Below, piece after piece: positions 9,943 through 21,927 of a stretch of 64,000 nt of DNA. This DNA comes from Primulina eburnea (lineage: Eukaryota; Streptophyta; Magnoliopsida; Lamiales; Gesneriaceae): the NCBI RefSeq assembly GCF_022965805.1, contig NC_133110.1:30004668-30068667 (forward strand). Reading direction: 5' to 3'. The notes beneath the pieces were generated by a model, which was not told where the DNA came from, did no database searches, and was given only the letters and a program-made list of their open reading frames with translations. Position numbers and translations under genes: made by a program. Within the stretch, counting starts at the first letter, position 1; each line of letters starts with the position of its first letter.

Positions 9943-11753
9943 TAAGGTTACGGTTTTTGTGTAATATTTACGTAATATTGTATTGAGATCGATTTCTAAC
10001 CGTTTGAGATTTTTTTGTGCAAGAAAACTCAAGGACCGAAATTTTTTGAAGAACACAAAAAAAAAAAAAAAAATTTCGGGCAGCATGTTGCCGCCCGAGG
10101 GCTGCCCGAGCTGCCCGGAATTTTCGGGCAGCAAAGGGCAGCCCGAGGGGGCTGCCCGAAAATGCAGTTTTTAAAATAATAAAAAAAAAAATTTTTTTGT
10201 TGCCGGAATCCGGCGACGGAGCTCCGGCAACGGCGATGACGGCTAGGGTTTCCAAAAGTGTTTTGGATAATCTTAGTGTCATGGGCCTTGAGATGTTGGG
10301 CCATTGGATGGCCAACATATTTTGTGAAATTTAAATGGGCCAAAATATTTTTGGTGAAAAATGGTTTTTGGGCCCTTAAGTTTAAATTTACAATTGTTGC
10401 ACATATTTTCTCATAAAATAAATAATTGAAGTTGGACTTTAATTATTTATAGTAAATTGTGATTTACAAGAAATTCGATTATAAATAAATTAATTTGAAA
10501 GTAGACAAAGTTGTTTGTATACTTTGTTAATTTAATTTATAATTGTGGCGGTTAGTGATTGGATCAAGATATATAATATTGGATCAATTAATTATGGTGA
10601 TAATTAATTGATGGTGTATGATATATGATATTGTGCATGAAGGATGATCAAAAGCCCAAGCCCAATTTGCTAGGTGTATGCTAGGATATTTGTGTTGAAT
10701 GATTGTAATAATTATCAATTTAAAGTGGGCTTGGTTTATGGCCCGTTCCCACCCCATGAGATGTATCCCTATGTGCCATGGATATTTAAATGTAAATATT
10801 AGAATAGTGGAAGATCAAGATTGGAAGATGGTGGCCTTGGTGATTATGAAGATCGAAGACATGTAATATTGGATGCTAATGTAATAGTTTTAGTTGCATT
10901 GCATCCCTTGCATTTACCCTAGGATTGGACCTAGGCCCGTGTTTGGCTCACACGGGCCATTAGTATTGGGGCAATTGATCATCCTTGTACTGTTTTCTAT
11001 TTATAATATATGCATGATATGTTATAAATAATGAGTATGTGCGTTATTATTATAATAATAACAAAGTTGCATGAATCCGGCAAACATACGATCAAACATG
11101 GCGAGCTTTTAAAATAAAATTAAAGATGAGACCTTTCAAAATTAAAAACCCTCATTTTGAATAAGATTCAAAATTAATATCAAGTCCGAAAAGTTGAATT
11201 ATAAATTTGTTTATAATTTCCTTGTCTTCCATCGACAATGGATGCATGATGAACGCTACCCGTACTCGGGGCTCGGCTCATATTATTGGGGAGCCTTGAG
11301 TGCCGGAAAGCTGTGACATCCATTGACATTGTGATGTGAACTACGTAGAACTCCCATGATTTCGGCTCATATTATTGAGGGAACTCATGGCGACCGTCCA
11401 TTAAGGTTCAATATCGATGGGTTAGGCTTGACACGTAAAGATGAACGACGTCATATTATTGGGTCCTAATCAAACGTGAGACAAAAGTATACGTAGAGGG
11501 TTGCATGGCGATGCAATTGGAAACTACCTTTTAGGAATTGTGATGGCCGATATTATTCGGGGTCACAATTCGCTAATTGGACCTTACGTACCTTCTGAGG
11601 AAAATGTTTCCCGTTTTCACTAGAGGGTAGTGAAAATGTCAAAACAGTGGGAGCGATTATTTATGAAGTAAAAGTCCAAACTTTATATCTTATTAAATAT
11701 TTTAAAATAGTCATTAACATTTATCTGTTTTACCTTTCAGTACAATCTTTGAC
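9943..11753 (+). other. Long untranslated leader of B
   Basis: About 1.8 kb without a convincing ORF. It contains an A-run and GC-rich GGGCAGC-type repeats (10055-10160), an AT-rich middle, and a strongly structured segment (11220-11640). It ends in a pyrimidine-rich splice-acceptor-like TTTTACCTTTCAG at 11728-11740, 13 bp before the gag ATG. The C copy keeps the acceptor-like sequence. If the donor at 9784 pairs with it, PBS and hairpins are intronic. Confidence 0.6.
11262..11571 (+). ncRNA. Hairpin series with repeated AUAUUAUU loops in the B leader
   Basis: ATATTATT occurs at 11280, 11369, 11453 and 11550, spaced 89, 84 and 97 nt. Three copies sit in clear hairpins. Hairpin 1: 11262-11274 pairs with 11291-11303, 13 bp including G-U pairs. 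Hairpin 2: 11354-11363 with 11381-11390, one mismatch. Hairpin 4: 11535-11543 with 11563-11571, 9 perfect bp, plus an inner 4-bp stem (11547-11550/11557-11560) closing a UAUUAU hexaloop. The third copy has only a weak CACGT/ACGTG closure (11432-11436/11474-11478). A further 6-bp stem TTGCAT/ATGCAA with a GGCG loop lies at 11501-11516. The role is unknown; packaging, dimerisation or translation control are candidates. Confidence 0.6.
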
Positions 11754-14700
11754 ATGTCATCAATTCGCAACCCGTTTTCGGTCATTCTCGAAAAACACAT
11801 TCTAACCGGACCAAACTATATCACTTGGCTAAGAAATTTAAAGATTGTCCTAAACTCGGAGAAGATCGCATATACACTTACTGAGGCGCCCCCTGCTGAG
11901 GCTCCTATAGGCTGCACTCCTGAGGAATTGCAGACCTACAAGGATTGGTGCGACCATGACTTGAAGGCGAAGTGTTATATGCAGGCTTCGATGAACGATG
12001 AGCTGCAAAGGCGATTCGAGGATGCTAAGAATGCTGCTGACATTCATATGCACCTCAAGGAGCTCTTCGGTGAGCAGACTCGGCCTTTGGGCATGCCACA
12101 GTGAAGGAGCTCATCACTTTACGCATGCGAGATGGGACTTCGGTCCATGAGCATGGCCTAAAGTTGATTGGGCTCGTGGACAAGCTCGTAGGCATGGATT
12201 TGATCTTGCCATCGGAGTTGACCACGGATGTGTTGCTGTTGTCGCTGCCCAGCTCTTTCGATCCCTTTGTCGTGAACTTCAACATGAACAAGCTTGAGCC
12301 CAGCCTTGAAGAGTTGGTGAACATGCTTGTGACCTTTGAGTCCACGATCAAGAAGGAGAAGCAGGTTCTTTTTGTGGGCTCTTCATCTGGCACGAAGACC
12401 GGTCCACCTGGGAAGGGAATGAAGCGTTCTTTCCAGCGTACCAAGAAGAGCGAGCCCTTGAAGAGGCAGACTTCGAGTCCCGTAGTGGCAGCCGCGCCAG
12501 TGAAGGCTGAAAAGACTGTTGACATCTGTCACCACTGCAAGAAGCCTGGACATTGGAGGCGTAACTGCAGGGAATATCTTGCGCAGAAGGGTTCTGCCAA
12601 AGGTATGTTCTTTATTGAAGTAAATATCTCGATTAACTCTACTTCTTGGGTATTGGATACCGGCTGTGGCTCACATCTCTGTAACGATTTGCAGGTGATG
12701 GGAAGAAGTAGAAGGCTCCGAGAGGGTGAGACCTTCTTAAGGATGGGCAATGGAGCAAGAGTTGCTGCCAAGGCCATAGGAGATGTTTGTTTAATTTTGA
12801 ACAATGATTTTAAGTTTGTATTAAGAGATGTTTTATTTGTACCAGACTTGATCAAAAACATTATTTCCATTCCTATGCTTGATATCGATGGATTTTCTTG
12901 TTTATTTGGCAAAGGTGTTTGCAATATTTACAAGAATGAATGTTTAGTTGGTACGGGTGAACTTGAAAACAATCTCTACATCTTAAAATTAAAAGATATT
13001 CCACTTAACAATGTCCAAACGATAACAACAACAAATAAGCGCAAACAAGATACTCTTAATTCGGCACAATTATGGCATGCTCGATTAGGTCATATTTCCT
13101 CAAGAAGGATGAACAAGCTAGTGGGAGTTGGCATGTTTGATATGTCTGATATTAACGCTCTCACGACTTGTGAGTCCTGTCTGAAAGGAAAGATGACCAA
13201 AATTCCCTTTAAGGGCCATGCGGAGCGAGCCAAAGGGTTATTGGATTTGATCCATACCGACGTGTGCGGTCCACTTAGCATCACCACTAAGCATGGACAT
13301 GCCTACTTCATCACCTTTACCGATGACCATTCGAGGTATGGGTATGTGTATTTGATGAAATACAAGTCTGAAGCCTTTGAAAGGTTCAAAGAATTCAGAA
13401 GTGAAGTAGAGAATCAATTGGGACGAAGCATCAAGACACTTCGATCGGATCGAGGTGGTGAGTACTTGAGTGCCGAGTTCCAAGAGTATCTTAGAGAGAA
13501 TGGGATTCTCTCGCAGTGGACTCCGCCCGCTACACCGCAGTTGAATGGTGTTTCGGAGCGTCGTAACCGGACTTTGATGGACATGGTTCGGTCTATGATG
13601 GGGTTCACGGAGTTGCCGCCATCCTTTTGGGGATATGCGCTTGAAACAGCGGCACTGTTGTTGAACAATGTCCATACAAAGGCAGTTGACAAGACTCCAT
13701 ATGAGATATGGATGGGTAAGCCTCCCAAGTATTCTTATCTTAGAATATGGGGGTGTCCTGCTTATGTGAAGCAGACAGTGGGAGATAAATTGGATAGTCG
13801 ATCCATTTTATGCTACTTTGTGGGATATCCAAGAAATTCCATTGGATATTATTTCTATCATCCCCAAGAAACAAAGGTGTTTGTTTCTAGGAACGCAACC
13901 TTTTTGGAAAGGGAATTTCTATTAGATAGAAAAGGCGAGATGATAGAACTCGAAGAGGTTCGAGAGACACCCACAGTTGTAGAACCCACACCCGAGAAGC
14001 CAAGTGAGGAGATACAAGCTCCTAGAAGAACCGAGAGAGTCTCGAGACCACCTGTGAGGTATGGTCTGCTTCTTGAAGAGGGCCATGATGAGCCTAACCT
14101 TGGATGTGATCCAAGGACTTTCAAGGAAGCGTTATCGGATGCCGATTCATCCAAGTGGCTTGAAGCAATGGAATCTGAGATGAATTCCATGCATTCGAAC
14201 CAAGTGTGGAATCTCGTGGATCCACCTGAGGGAATTGTTCCCATAGGGTGTAAATGGATTTACAAGAGGAAACTTGGGGCGGATGGGAAGGTATTGACCT
14301 TCAAGGCGCGATTGGTAGCAAAAGGGTATACTCAAAGGCAAGGTGTTGACTATGAGGAAACCTTTTCTCCAGTTGCGATGTTCAAGTCCATTAGGATATT
14401 GCTAGCCATAGCTGCATGGTATGACTATGAGATATGGCAGATGGATGTTAAGACAGCCTTCCTTAATGGGGATATTAAGGAAGAAATTTACATGTCTCAA
14501 CCTGAGGGTTTCACATCTATCGGAAGTGAGCATATGGTATGCAAACTTCAAAGATCTATTTATGGTCTTAAGCAGGCATCGAGGAGTTGGAACCTCAGAT
14601 TCGATAGTACAATCAAAGAGTTTGGTTTTACTAAGAATCCTGAGGAACCCTGTGTGTATAAGAAGGTCAGTGGGAGTGCTGTGACATTCCTTGTTCTTTA

Positions 14701-15685
14701 TGTTGATGACATTCTACTCATTGGGAATGATGTAGGAATGTTGCAATCAACTAAGATATGGTTAGCAAGTAAGTTCTCAATGCAGGACTTGGGTGAAGCA
14801 TCTTTTGTATTGGGAATACAGATCTATAGAGATAGATCAAAAAGATTGCTTGGTCTCACCCAGTCCACATACATTGATACCATCGTGAAGCGGTTCTCGA
14901 TGGATGAGTCCAAGAGAGGACATCTACCAATGTGTCATGGCGTGTCCCTATCCAAGTCTATGTCTCCCAAGACTGATGCAGAGATTGCGGCGATGACACG
15001 AATTCCGTATGCTTCAGCCATTGGTAGTATCATGTATGGCATGATATCTACACGTCCTGACGTGGCATTTGCACTAAGTGTAGTGAGTAGATATCAATCC
15101 AACCCCGGTCTTCCACACTGGAAAGCTGTGAAAGACATCCTCAAGTATTTGAGAAGGACCAATAAGTTGTTCTTGGTCTATGGGGGTGGAGAACTGAAAT
15201 TGGAAGGCTATACCGACTCTAGCTTCCAAAGCGATGTTGATGACTCGAAGTCAACCTCAGGATTCATATTCATGCTCAATGGTGGTGCTGTCTCTTGGAA
15301 GAGTTCCAAGCAAGACAGTACAGCGGATTCCACCACTGAGGCAGAATACATTGCTGCATCGGCTGCAGCAAAGGAGCCTGTTTGGATTAGGAATTTCGTC
15401 CAAGAGTTGGGCGTCATTCCAAATGGAGTTGCTCCTATCCCGGTGATGTGCGACAACACGGGAGCCATAGCTCAGGCGAAGGAGCCAAGGTCTCATCAGA
15501 AGTCCAAACATGTATTGAGAAAGTACCACATCCTCAGAGAGATCGTGGAACGAGGAGAAGTGTCGATCGACAAAGTCGGCTCCGCAGATAATGTTGCTGA
15601 TCCACTAACCAAGCCTTTACCAGGACCATCATTCGAGAAGCATCGCGAATCAATGGGTCTAAAGTATATGGGTAGTTGGCTCTAG
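11754..15685 (+). pseudogene. gag-pol: Copia gag-pol of B, one-base frameshift in gag
   Basis: The ATG at 11754 (MSSIRNPF) opens gag, which stops at 12104 because one base is missing near 12090. The C copy reads CCTTTGAGGC where B has CCTTTGGGC. The other frame then stays open from about 12101 to 15685 (about 1,194 codons). Domains by residue of that segment: CCHC knuckle CHHCKKPGHWRRNC at about 143-156, protease VLDTGCGSH near 185, GAG-pre-integrase HARLGH, integrase core D residues in HTDVCGP (about 386) and SDRGGEY (about 450), RT MDVKTAFLNGD (about 781) and YVDD (about 867), RNase H GYTDSS (about 1037) and STTEAEY, and the ADPLTKPLP end. All pol active-site motifs look intact. TNT1-like; exact lineage not resolved. 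Confidence 0.93.
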
Positions 15686-15689
15686 TGCA

Positions 15690-15699
15690 AGTGGGAGAT
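15690..15699 (+). other. Polypurine tract of B
   Basis: AGTGGGAGAT directly before the 3' LTR. It is short but conserved in C on the other strand at 18293. Confidence 0.75.
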
Positions 15700-17767
15700 T
15701 GTTAGAGTAGGTGCACGTCGAGCCAAGTGTTGGCCGACTGTTCACGATGAAACTCTTTGTATAAACGATCTTTATTTTAATAATATTTGAATTTATTAAT
15801 TTGGCGCATCTTTATCTTTATACCCATGCTAGTTGCATAGATAAAGTCCTTGAATATACAAATAGTAGAAAGAATATGAGATGCTCATATGATGAGTATC
15901 ATGAAACTCATATTTGGAATACTGTATATTCTAAACTGTTCCTAGTCGATTCAGCCGCCACTAAGAAGGATATAGGCCGCTCGAGTTAGAGACTAGTATC
16001 TGCGATGTGAGTACCATGTTTCATTGGTAGGGGACATTGTGATGTCCGAGCATGCAGATAGGTGCTCCTTGTAGAGTGCACTGAACAACCCTCCATAAAA
16101 GGACTTTCCAAGTGGTTCTCACTTATCGAGTGGAAAAGTCCTGGTTTATGGTTGTACAGAATTAGTCCTTATGACCCGGGACAACATTGAGACTCTATGT
16201 GCTAGCGTTTCACTTTGACTTGTTTACCGACTCTTATGGGGTCATTAGGTGGCAAGGTTGGGTGTTACGGCGAAACATATAGGAGTCGATGCATTGTAGT
16301 CGGGGATTCACCGCTTACCTACGGGTATGGATATCCTATGTGTTTATCATGTATGTGTGGGTTGAAATCTCTGATCAGAGTATGGTGGTAATTATGAAAG
16401 GGGTTTCATAGATTACACCATCGATGCAACCACGACATGACACATAGTATCGATTCATTGACAACTCTCGATAAACCAATAGTTGTTGAATCGGTCGGGA
16501 TATATGAGTTGAAGGGACCGTACTGTACGCTAACCATAATTGAATGGTTTTTGCAGGCACTATCATGTGATACCTAGGGAATCACGTAAGCGATGCTGCT
16601 AGGCGTTTAACGTGATTGGTTGGGTACTATCAGACTTGAGTTCTGACGTTCTTACTATCAAGGAGTTGATAAGTAAGAATGGAGCAATTGGGGTATGCTC
16701 ATATAAGGACATGTTTAGTCCGAATCACATAGAGATGTGAACCCACGGCTAGTTGTATCAATGAACCATTGAGGGCCACACAAGTACTTGCTTTGTAAAT
16801 CCCGAGGAGAAGTAAAATAGTTCAATGTGTTGAACGGCTTATAAATGTGTTTATAAGCGTAAAGAAAATTAGAAGTATGACTTCTATGAGAGAAATATAA
16901 ATTTTAATTTTTGGAAGTGTTCCTAAGATTAAAATTTGGCCAAGTAAATAATGTAGTTGAAAATTGTGATTTTCATAAACATTATTGAGGACTAAATTAA
17001 ATTAATTCAAGTGTTGAATTAATTAAACACTAGTGGACCTAGTAGAGTCTAAATAATTAAATTAATTCAAGTGTTGAATTAATTAAATAATATTGAGTCT
17101 TGTAGAGCTCAATTTAAATAATTATTTAACTAGTGGGACTTGAGTAATATCAAGTAGTATTTAATTTATCTCAAATGAGTTTGAGATAATTAAAATTTAG
17201 TCTATGGTTTTTAATGTGTTAAAAACTATATTATATGCATGTCATTCTAGGGTTTGCATGCTTTGGGGAGGTGAAGGGTTGGAGACTAGGCATGCAACTT
17301 TTTGTTGTTTTTGAGAGTTGCTTTTCTCACTACCTAGACTCAACTTCTCTCCCTCATTCACTACACACCTTGGCCGAAAACTTAAGGGATTTTTCTCTCA
17401 ATTTTTCTTTCTTTTGTTCTTCATTTTCTTGGAGAAAAATTCTTCTCTTTGATAAATCCTTGAGTTTTTCTAGTGCAAAACTTAAGGGGATTTACATAGC
17501 CAAGTGGTGGGCCTTATTCTTGAAGGGGAAAAGAAGGAGCTTGTAGATTTCTCTACCAAAACAAGAGCTTTGTTATTTTAAACAAAGTTGGAGCCATTTC
17601 ATCAACTCTAAGGAGTTGATAGGTAAATTTCTAAAAACATCCTATGTATGTTTTGTTTTTGTAAATATTGCACAAAACCATTTTTCATGGGGGCCGAAAT
17701 TTTGCTCTTAAAATTTTAATTTTTCGCTTCCGTTGCGTTTCCGGCCTCCGTAACCGGTCCGCTTTCA
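15700..17767 (+). repeat. 3' LTR of B (2,068 bp)
   Basis: Same length as the 5' LTR with few substitutions. It ends CGCTTTCA, followed by the AACAA target duplicate and then by C LTR on the minus strand. Confidence 0.93.
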
Positions 17768-17772
17768 AACAA

Positions 17773-18292
17773 GTCAAAGTGAAACGCTAGCACATAGAGT
17801 CTCAATGTTGTCCCGGGTCATAAGGTATAATGGTGTACAACCATAAACTAGGACTTTTCCACTCGATAAGTGAGAACCACTTGGAAAGTCCTTTATAGAG
17901 GGTTGTTCAGTGCACTCTACAAGGAGCACCTATCTGCATGCTCGGACATCACAATGTCCCCTACCAATGAAACATGGTACTCACATCGCAGATACTAGTC
18001 TCTAACTCGAGCGGCCTATATCCTTCTTAGTGGCGGCTGAATCGACTAGGAACCGTTTAGAATATACAATATTACAAATATGAGTTTCATGATACTCATC
18101 ATATGAGCATCTCATATTCTTTCTACTATTTGTATATTCAAGGACTTTATCTATGCAACTCGCATGGGTATAAAGATAAAGATGCGCCAAATTAATAAAT
18201 TCAAATATTATTAAAATAAAGATCGTTTAATACAAAGAGTTTCATCGTGAACAGTCGGCCAACACTTGGCTCGACGTGCACCTACTCTAACA
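17773..18292 (-). repeat. 3' LTR of C, part right of B
   Basis: It continues the C LTR interrupted by B and ends CTCTAACA, the reverse of TGTTAGAG. It is followed by the minus-strand PPT (18293-18303, ATCTCCCACTT). Confidence 0.88.
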
Positions 18293-18306
18293 ATCTCCCA
18301 CTTGCA

Positions 18307-20801
18307 CTAGAGCCAACTACCCATATACTTAAGACCCATTGATTCGCGATGCTTCTCGAATGATGGTCCTGGTAAAGGCTTAGTTAGTGGATCAGCAACA
18401 TTATCTGCGGAGCCGACTTTGTCGATCGACACTTCTCCTCGTTCCACGATCTCTCTGAGGATGTGGTACTTTCTCAATACGTGTTTGGACTTCTGATGAG
18501 ACCTTGGCTCCTTCGCCTGAGCTATGGCTCCCGTGTTGTCGCACATCACCGGGATAGGAGCAACTCCATTTGGAATGACGCCCAACTCTTGGACGAAATT
18601 CCTAATCCAAACAGCCTCCTTTGCTGCAGCTGATGCAGCAATATATTCTGCTTCAGTGGTGGAATCCGCAGTACTGTCTTGCTTGGAACTCTTCCAAGAG
18701 ACAGCACCACCATTGAGCATGAATTTGAATCCGGAGGTTGACTTCGAGTCATCAACATCGCTTTGGAAGCTAGAGTCGGTAGCCTTCCAATTTCAGTTCT
18801 CCACCCCCATAGACCAAAAACAACTTATTGGTCCTTCTCAAATACTTGAGGATGTCTTTCACAGCTTTCCAGTGTGGAAGACCAGGGTTGGATTGATATC
18901 TACTCACTACACTTAGTGCAAATGCCACGTCAGGACGTGTAGATATCATCCCATACATGATACTACCAATAGCCGAAGCATACGGAATTCGTGTCATCGC
19001 CGCTCTCTCTGCATCAGTCTTGGGAGACATAGACTTGGATAGGGACACGCCATGACACATTGGTAGATGTCCTCTCTTGGACTCATCCATCGAGAACAGC
19101 TTCACGATGGTATCAATGTATGTGGACTAGGTGAGACCAAGCAATCTTCTTGATCTATCTCTATAGATTTGTATTCCCAATACAAAAGATGCCTCACCCA
19201 ACTCCTGCATTGAGAACTTACTTGATAACTATATCTTTGTTGATTGCAACATTCCTACATCATTCCCAATGAGTAGAATGTCATCAACATAAAGAACAAA
19301 GAATGTCACAGCACTCCCACTGACCTTCTTATACACACAGGGTTCCTCAGGATTCTTAGTAAAACCAAACTCTTTGATTGTACTATCGAATCTGAGGTTC
19401 CAGCTCCTCGATGCCTGCTTAAGACCATAAATAGATCTTTGAAGTTTGCATACCATATGCTCACTTCCGATAGATGTAAACCCTTCAGGTTGAGACATGT
19501 AAATTTCTTCCTTAATATCCCCATTAAGGAAGGCTGTCTTCACATCCATCTGCCATATCTCATAGTCATACCATGCAGCTATGGCTAGCAATATCCTAAT
19601 GGACTTGAACATCGCAACTGGAGAAAAGGTTTCCTCATAGTCAACACCTTGCCTTTGAGTATACCCTTTTGCTACCAATCGCGCTTTGAAGGTCAATACC
19701 TTCCCATCCGCCCCAAGTTTCCTCTTGTAAATCCATTTACATCCTATGGGAACAGTTCCCTCATGTGGATCCACAAGATTCCACACTTGGTTCGAATGCA
19801 TGGAATTCATCTCAGATTCCATTGCTTCAAGCCACTTGGATGAATCAGCATCCGATAACGCTTCCTTGAAGGTCCTTGGATCACATCCAAGATTAGGCTC
19901 ATCATGGCCCTCTTCAAGAAGCAGACCATACCTCATAGGTGGTCTCGAGATCCTCTCGGATCTCCTAGGAGCTTGTATCTCCTCACTTAGCTCATTGGGT
20001 GTGGGTTCTACAACTGTGGGTGCCTCTCGAACCTCTTCGAGTTCTATCATCTCTCCTTTTCTATCCAATAGAAATTCCTTTTCCAAAAAGGTTGCGTTCT
20101 TAGAAACAAACACCTTTGTTTCTTGGGGATGATAGAAACAATATCCAACGGAATTCCTTGGATATTCCACAAAGTAGCATAAAATGGATCGACTATCCAA
20201 TTTATCTCCCACTGTCTGCTTCACATAAGCAGGGCACCCCCATATTCTAAGATAAGAATACTTGGGAGGCTTACCCATCCATATCTCATATGGAGTCTTG
20301 TCAACTGCCTTTGTATGGACATTGTTCAACAACAGTGCCGCTGTTTCAAGCGCATATCCCCAAAAGGATGGCGGCAACTCCGTGAACCCCATCATAGACC
20401 GAACCATGTCCATCAAAGTCCGGTTACGATGCTCCGAAACACCATTCAACTGCGGTGTAGCTGGCGGAGTCCACTGCGAGAGAATCCCATTCTCTCTAAG
20501 ATACTCTTGGAATTCGGCACTCAAGTACTCACCACCTCGATCCGATCGAAGAGTCTTGATGCTTCGTCCCAATTGTTTCTCTACTTCACTTCTGAATTCT
20601 TTGAAACTTTCAAAGGCTTCAGACTTGTATTTCATCAAATACACATACCCATACCTCGAAAAGTCATCGGTAAAGGTGATGAAGTAGGAATGTCCATGCT
20701 TAGTGGTGATGCTAAGTGGACCGCACACGTCGGTATGGATCAAATCCAATAACCCTTTGGCTCGCTCCGCATGGCCCTTAAAGGGAATTTTGGTCATCTT
20801 T
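18307..20801 (-). pseudogene. pol: Copia pol of C, integrase to RNase H, broken
   Basis: Homologous to pol of B. The first segment (20801-19229) covers the integrase core and RT through YVDD. The frame then meets a TAG at about 19229 (TGG Trp in B) and a second TAG near 19127 (CAG Gln in B). A two-base loss around 18770 shifts RNase H, which continues in the other frame from 18720 to 18307 and ends like B. Both stops are G-to-A or C-to-T changes, as expected for methylated DNA decay. D interrupts the protein at 20801, within the stretch between the pre-integrase domain and the integrase core. Non-functional. Confidence 0.92.
20797..20801. repeat. Left target duplicate of D (TCTTT)
   Basis: TCTTT recurs at 36437-36441. 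Joining C at this word restores the reading of B across the same point. Confidence 0.8.
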
Positions 20802-21031
20802 TGTAATGCCCAAAATTTTATATCATGTTAAATTACGATTATAGATGTTTAATCGAGATGAGTATGGAATACTAATTTAATGTGATTGTTAAAGGGCTAT
20901 TACGAGACCAGATGGGCCAAACATTTAAAGTATACAACTTTTGGGGCAGAGTTGTTGGCGCCCGAGCGGTAAAGATCGACTGCTCGAGCGCCAGTGTCCA
21001 TGAGGAATACGTCGCGGGCAGAGGAGTTGGC
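20802..21031 (+). repeat. LTR1 of D, truncated to 230 bp
   Basis: It matches 21594-21823 and then stops at GAGTTGGC. Integrase-remnant sequence follows after about four filler bases (CGTG). It keeps only the first GC-rich hairpin. Confidence 0.85.
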
Positions 21032-21593
21032 CGTGATTTATGTCAGATGAGTGATCAGACTGCATAGAGTGCCAAAGTCGATTGTAGTAGACCGTGATTT
21101 TTGGTTTATATCGTACGTTGGACAGAGTTTGCAGTAGGCTTTAGGTATAAATTTACCTTTTAGTACCGCAATCATCCACAGACCGATGGATAGTCTGAGT
21201 AGACGATCCAGACAGTGGAGGATATACTGAGAACAGTAGTGCTTGATTTTAGCGCTAGCTAGCAAGATACACTGCCACTTTGGGAGTTTCCGTACAATAA
21301 TAGCTATCAGACGAGTATTGAAATGGCTTCTTTCAAAACGTTGTACGGAAAGAAATGGTGATTTTCTCTTTATTGAGACGAGAACTATCTTTATTGATAC
21401 TTCATATGAGGATTCAGTGAAGTCGTCAGGGCATAGAAGAAGATACTTGGGAAATAGAGTCAGATATGAGACAAAGATTCCCCGAGTTATTTAACTGATG
21501 TGAGTTTTCTATTCAGTTTTGTGATATACCCCTTATTGATATGATTAATGCTTGTGATTTCGAGGACGAAATCGTATCTTAGGGGGGGAGAAA
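21032..21593 (+). pseudogene. Integrase 3' remnant of D, first copy, with PPT
   Basis: Degraded gypsy integrase coding sequence with many stops. The region around GTGATCAGACTGCATAGAGTGCC corresponds to the VRLHRVPKS segment of integrase. It ends in GAGGACGAAATCG and the PPT AGGGGGGGAGAAA (21581-21593). Nearly identical to 33935-34492. Confidence 0.7.
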
Positions 21594-21747
21594 TGTAATG
21601 CCCAAGATTTTATATCATGTTAAATTACGATTATAGATGTTTAATCGAGATGAGTATGGAATACTAATTTAATGTGATTGTTAAAGGGCTATTACGAGAC
21701 CAGATGGGCCAAACATTTAAAGTATACAACTTTTGGGGCAGAGTTGT

Positions 21748-21927
21748 TGGCGCCCGAGCGGTAAAGATCGACCGCTCGAGCGCCAGTGTCCATGAGGAAT
21801 ACGTCGCGGGCAGAGGAGTTGGCGCCCGGGCGGTAGATTAATACCGCCCGAGCGCCAAAGGGGCAGTTTGGAAAATCGTGGACAGAACCTACCGCGCTCG
21901 AGCGGTAGATTTATACCGCCCGAGCGC
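21748..21927 (+). repeat. Three GC-rich hairpins in LTR2 of D
   Basis: Stems: 21748-21762/21771-21785 (15 bp, one mismatch), 21819-21835/21842-21858 (17 bp, one mismatch) and 21894-21907/21914-21927 (14 bp, one mismatch). Loops are 6-8 nt and AT-rich. The shared arm is GGCGCCCGRGCGGTA-like. The same array is at 34647-34826 in LTR3. Confidence 0.85.

Larger units (their letters stand above)
7861..17767 (+). mobile_element. Element B: nearly intact TNT1-like Copia (9,907 bp)
   Basis: Both LTRs are 2,068 bp with TG...CA ends, a PBS, a long leader, gag-pol and a PPT are all present, and AACAA flanks both sides (7856-7860 and 17768-17772). By eye the LTRs differ at only a handful of positions (for example GGTGGACG versus GGTGCACG near the start), so insertion is recent. 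B lies in opposite orientation inside an LTR of C, its own family. The only obvious lesion is a one-base loss in gag. Confidence 0.95.

Noticed and set aside
10055..10200. GC-rich GGGCAGC repeats near the A-run in the B leader as a gene or riboswitch
   Set aside because: Short simple repeats (also in C at 39470-39545) with ORFs on several frames at once. No defined fold seen beyond local pairing.
11535..11571. Resemblance of the TATTAT loop hairpin to the geminivirus replication origin
   Set aside because: The required nonanucleotide TAATATTAC is absent, the stem is not GC-rich, and the copy lies in a Copia leader shared by B and C.
12055..15529. Minus-strand ORFs over gag-pol of B (and plus-strand ones over pol of C and J)
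   Set aside because: They are shadows of a conserved coding frame on the other strand. No promoter or independent similarity is recognised.
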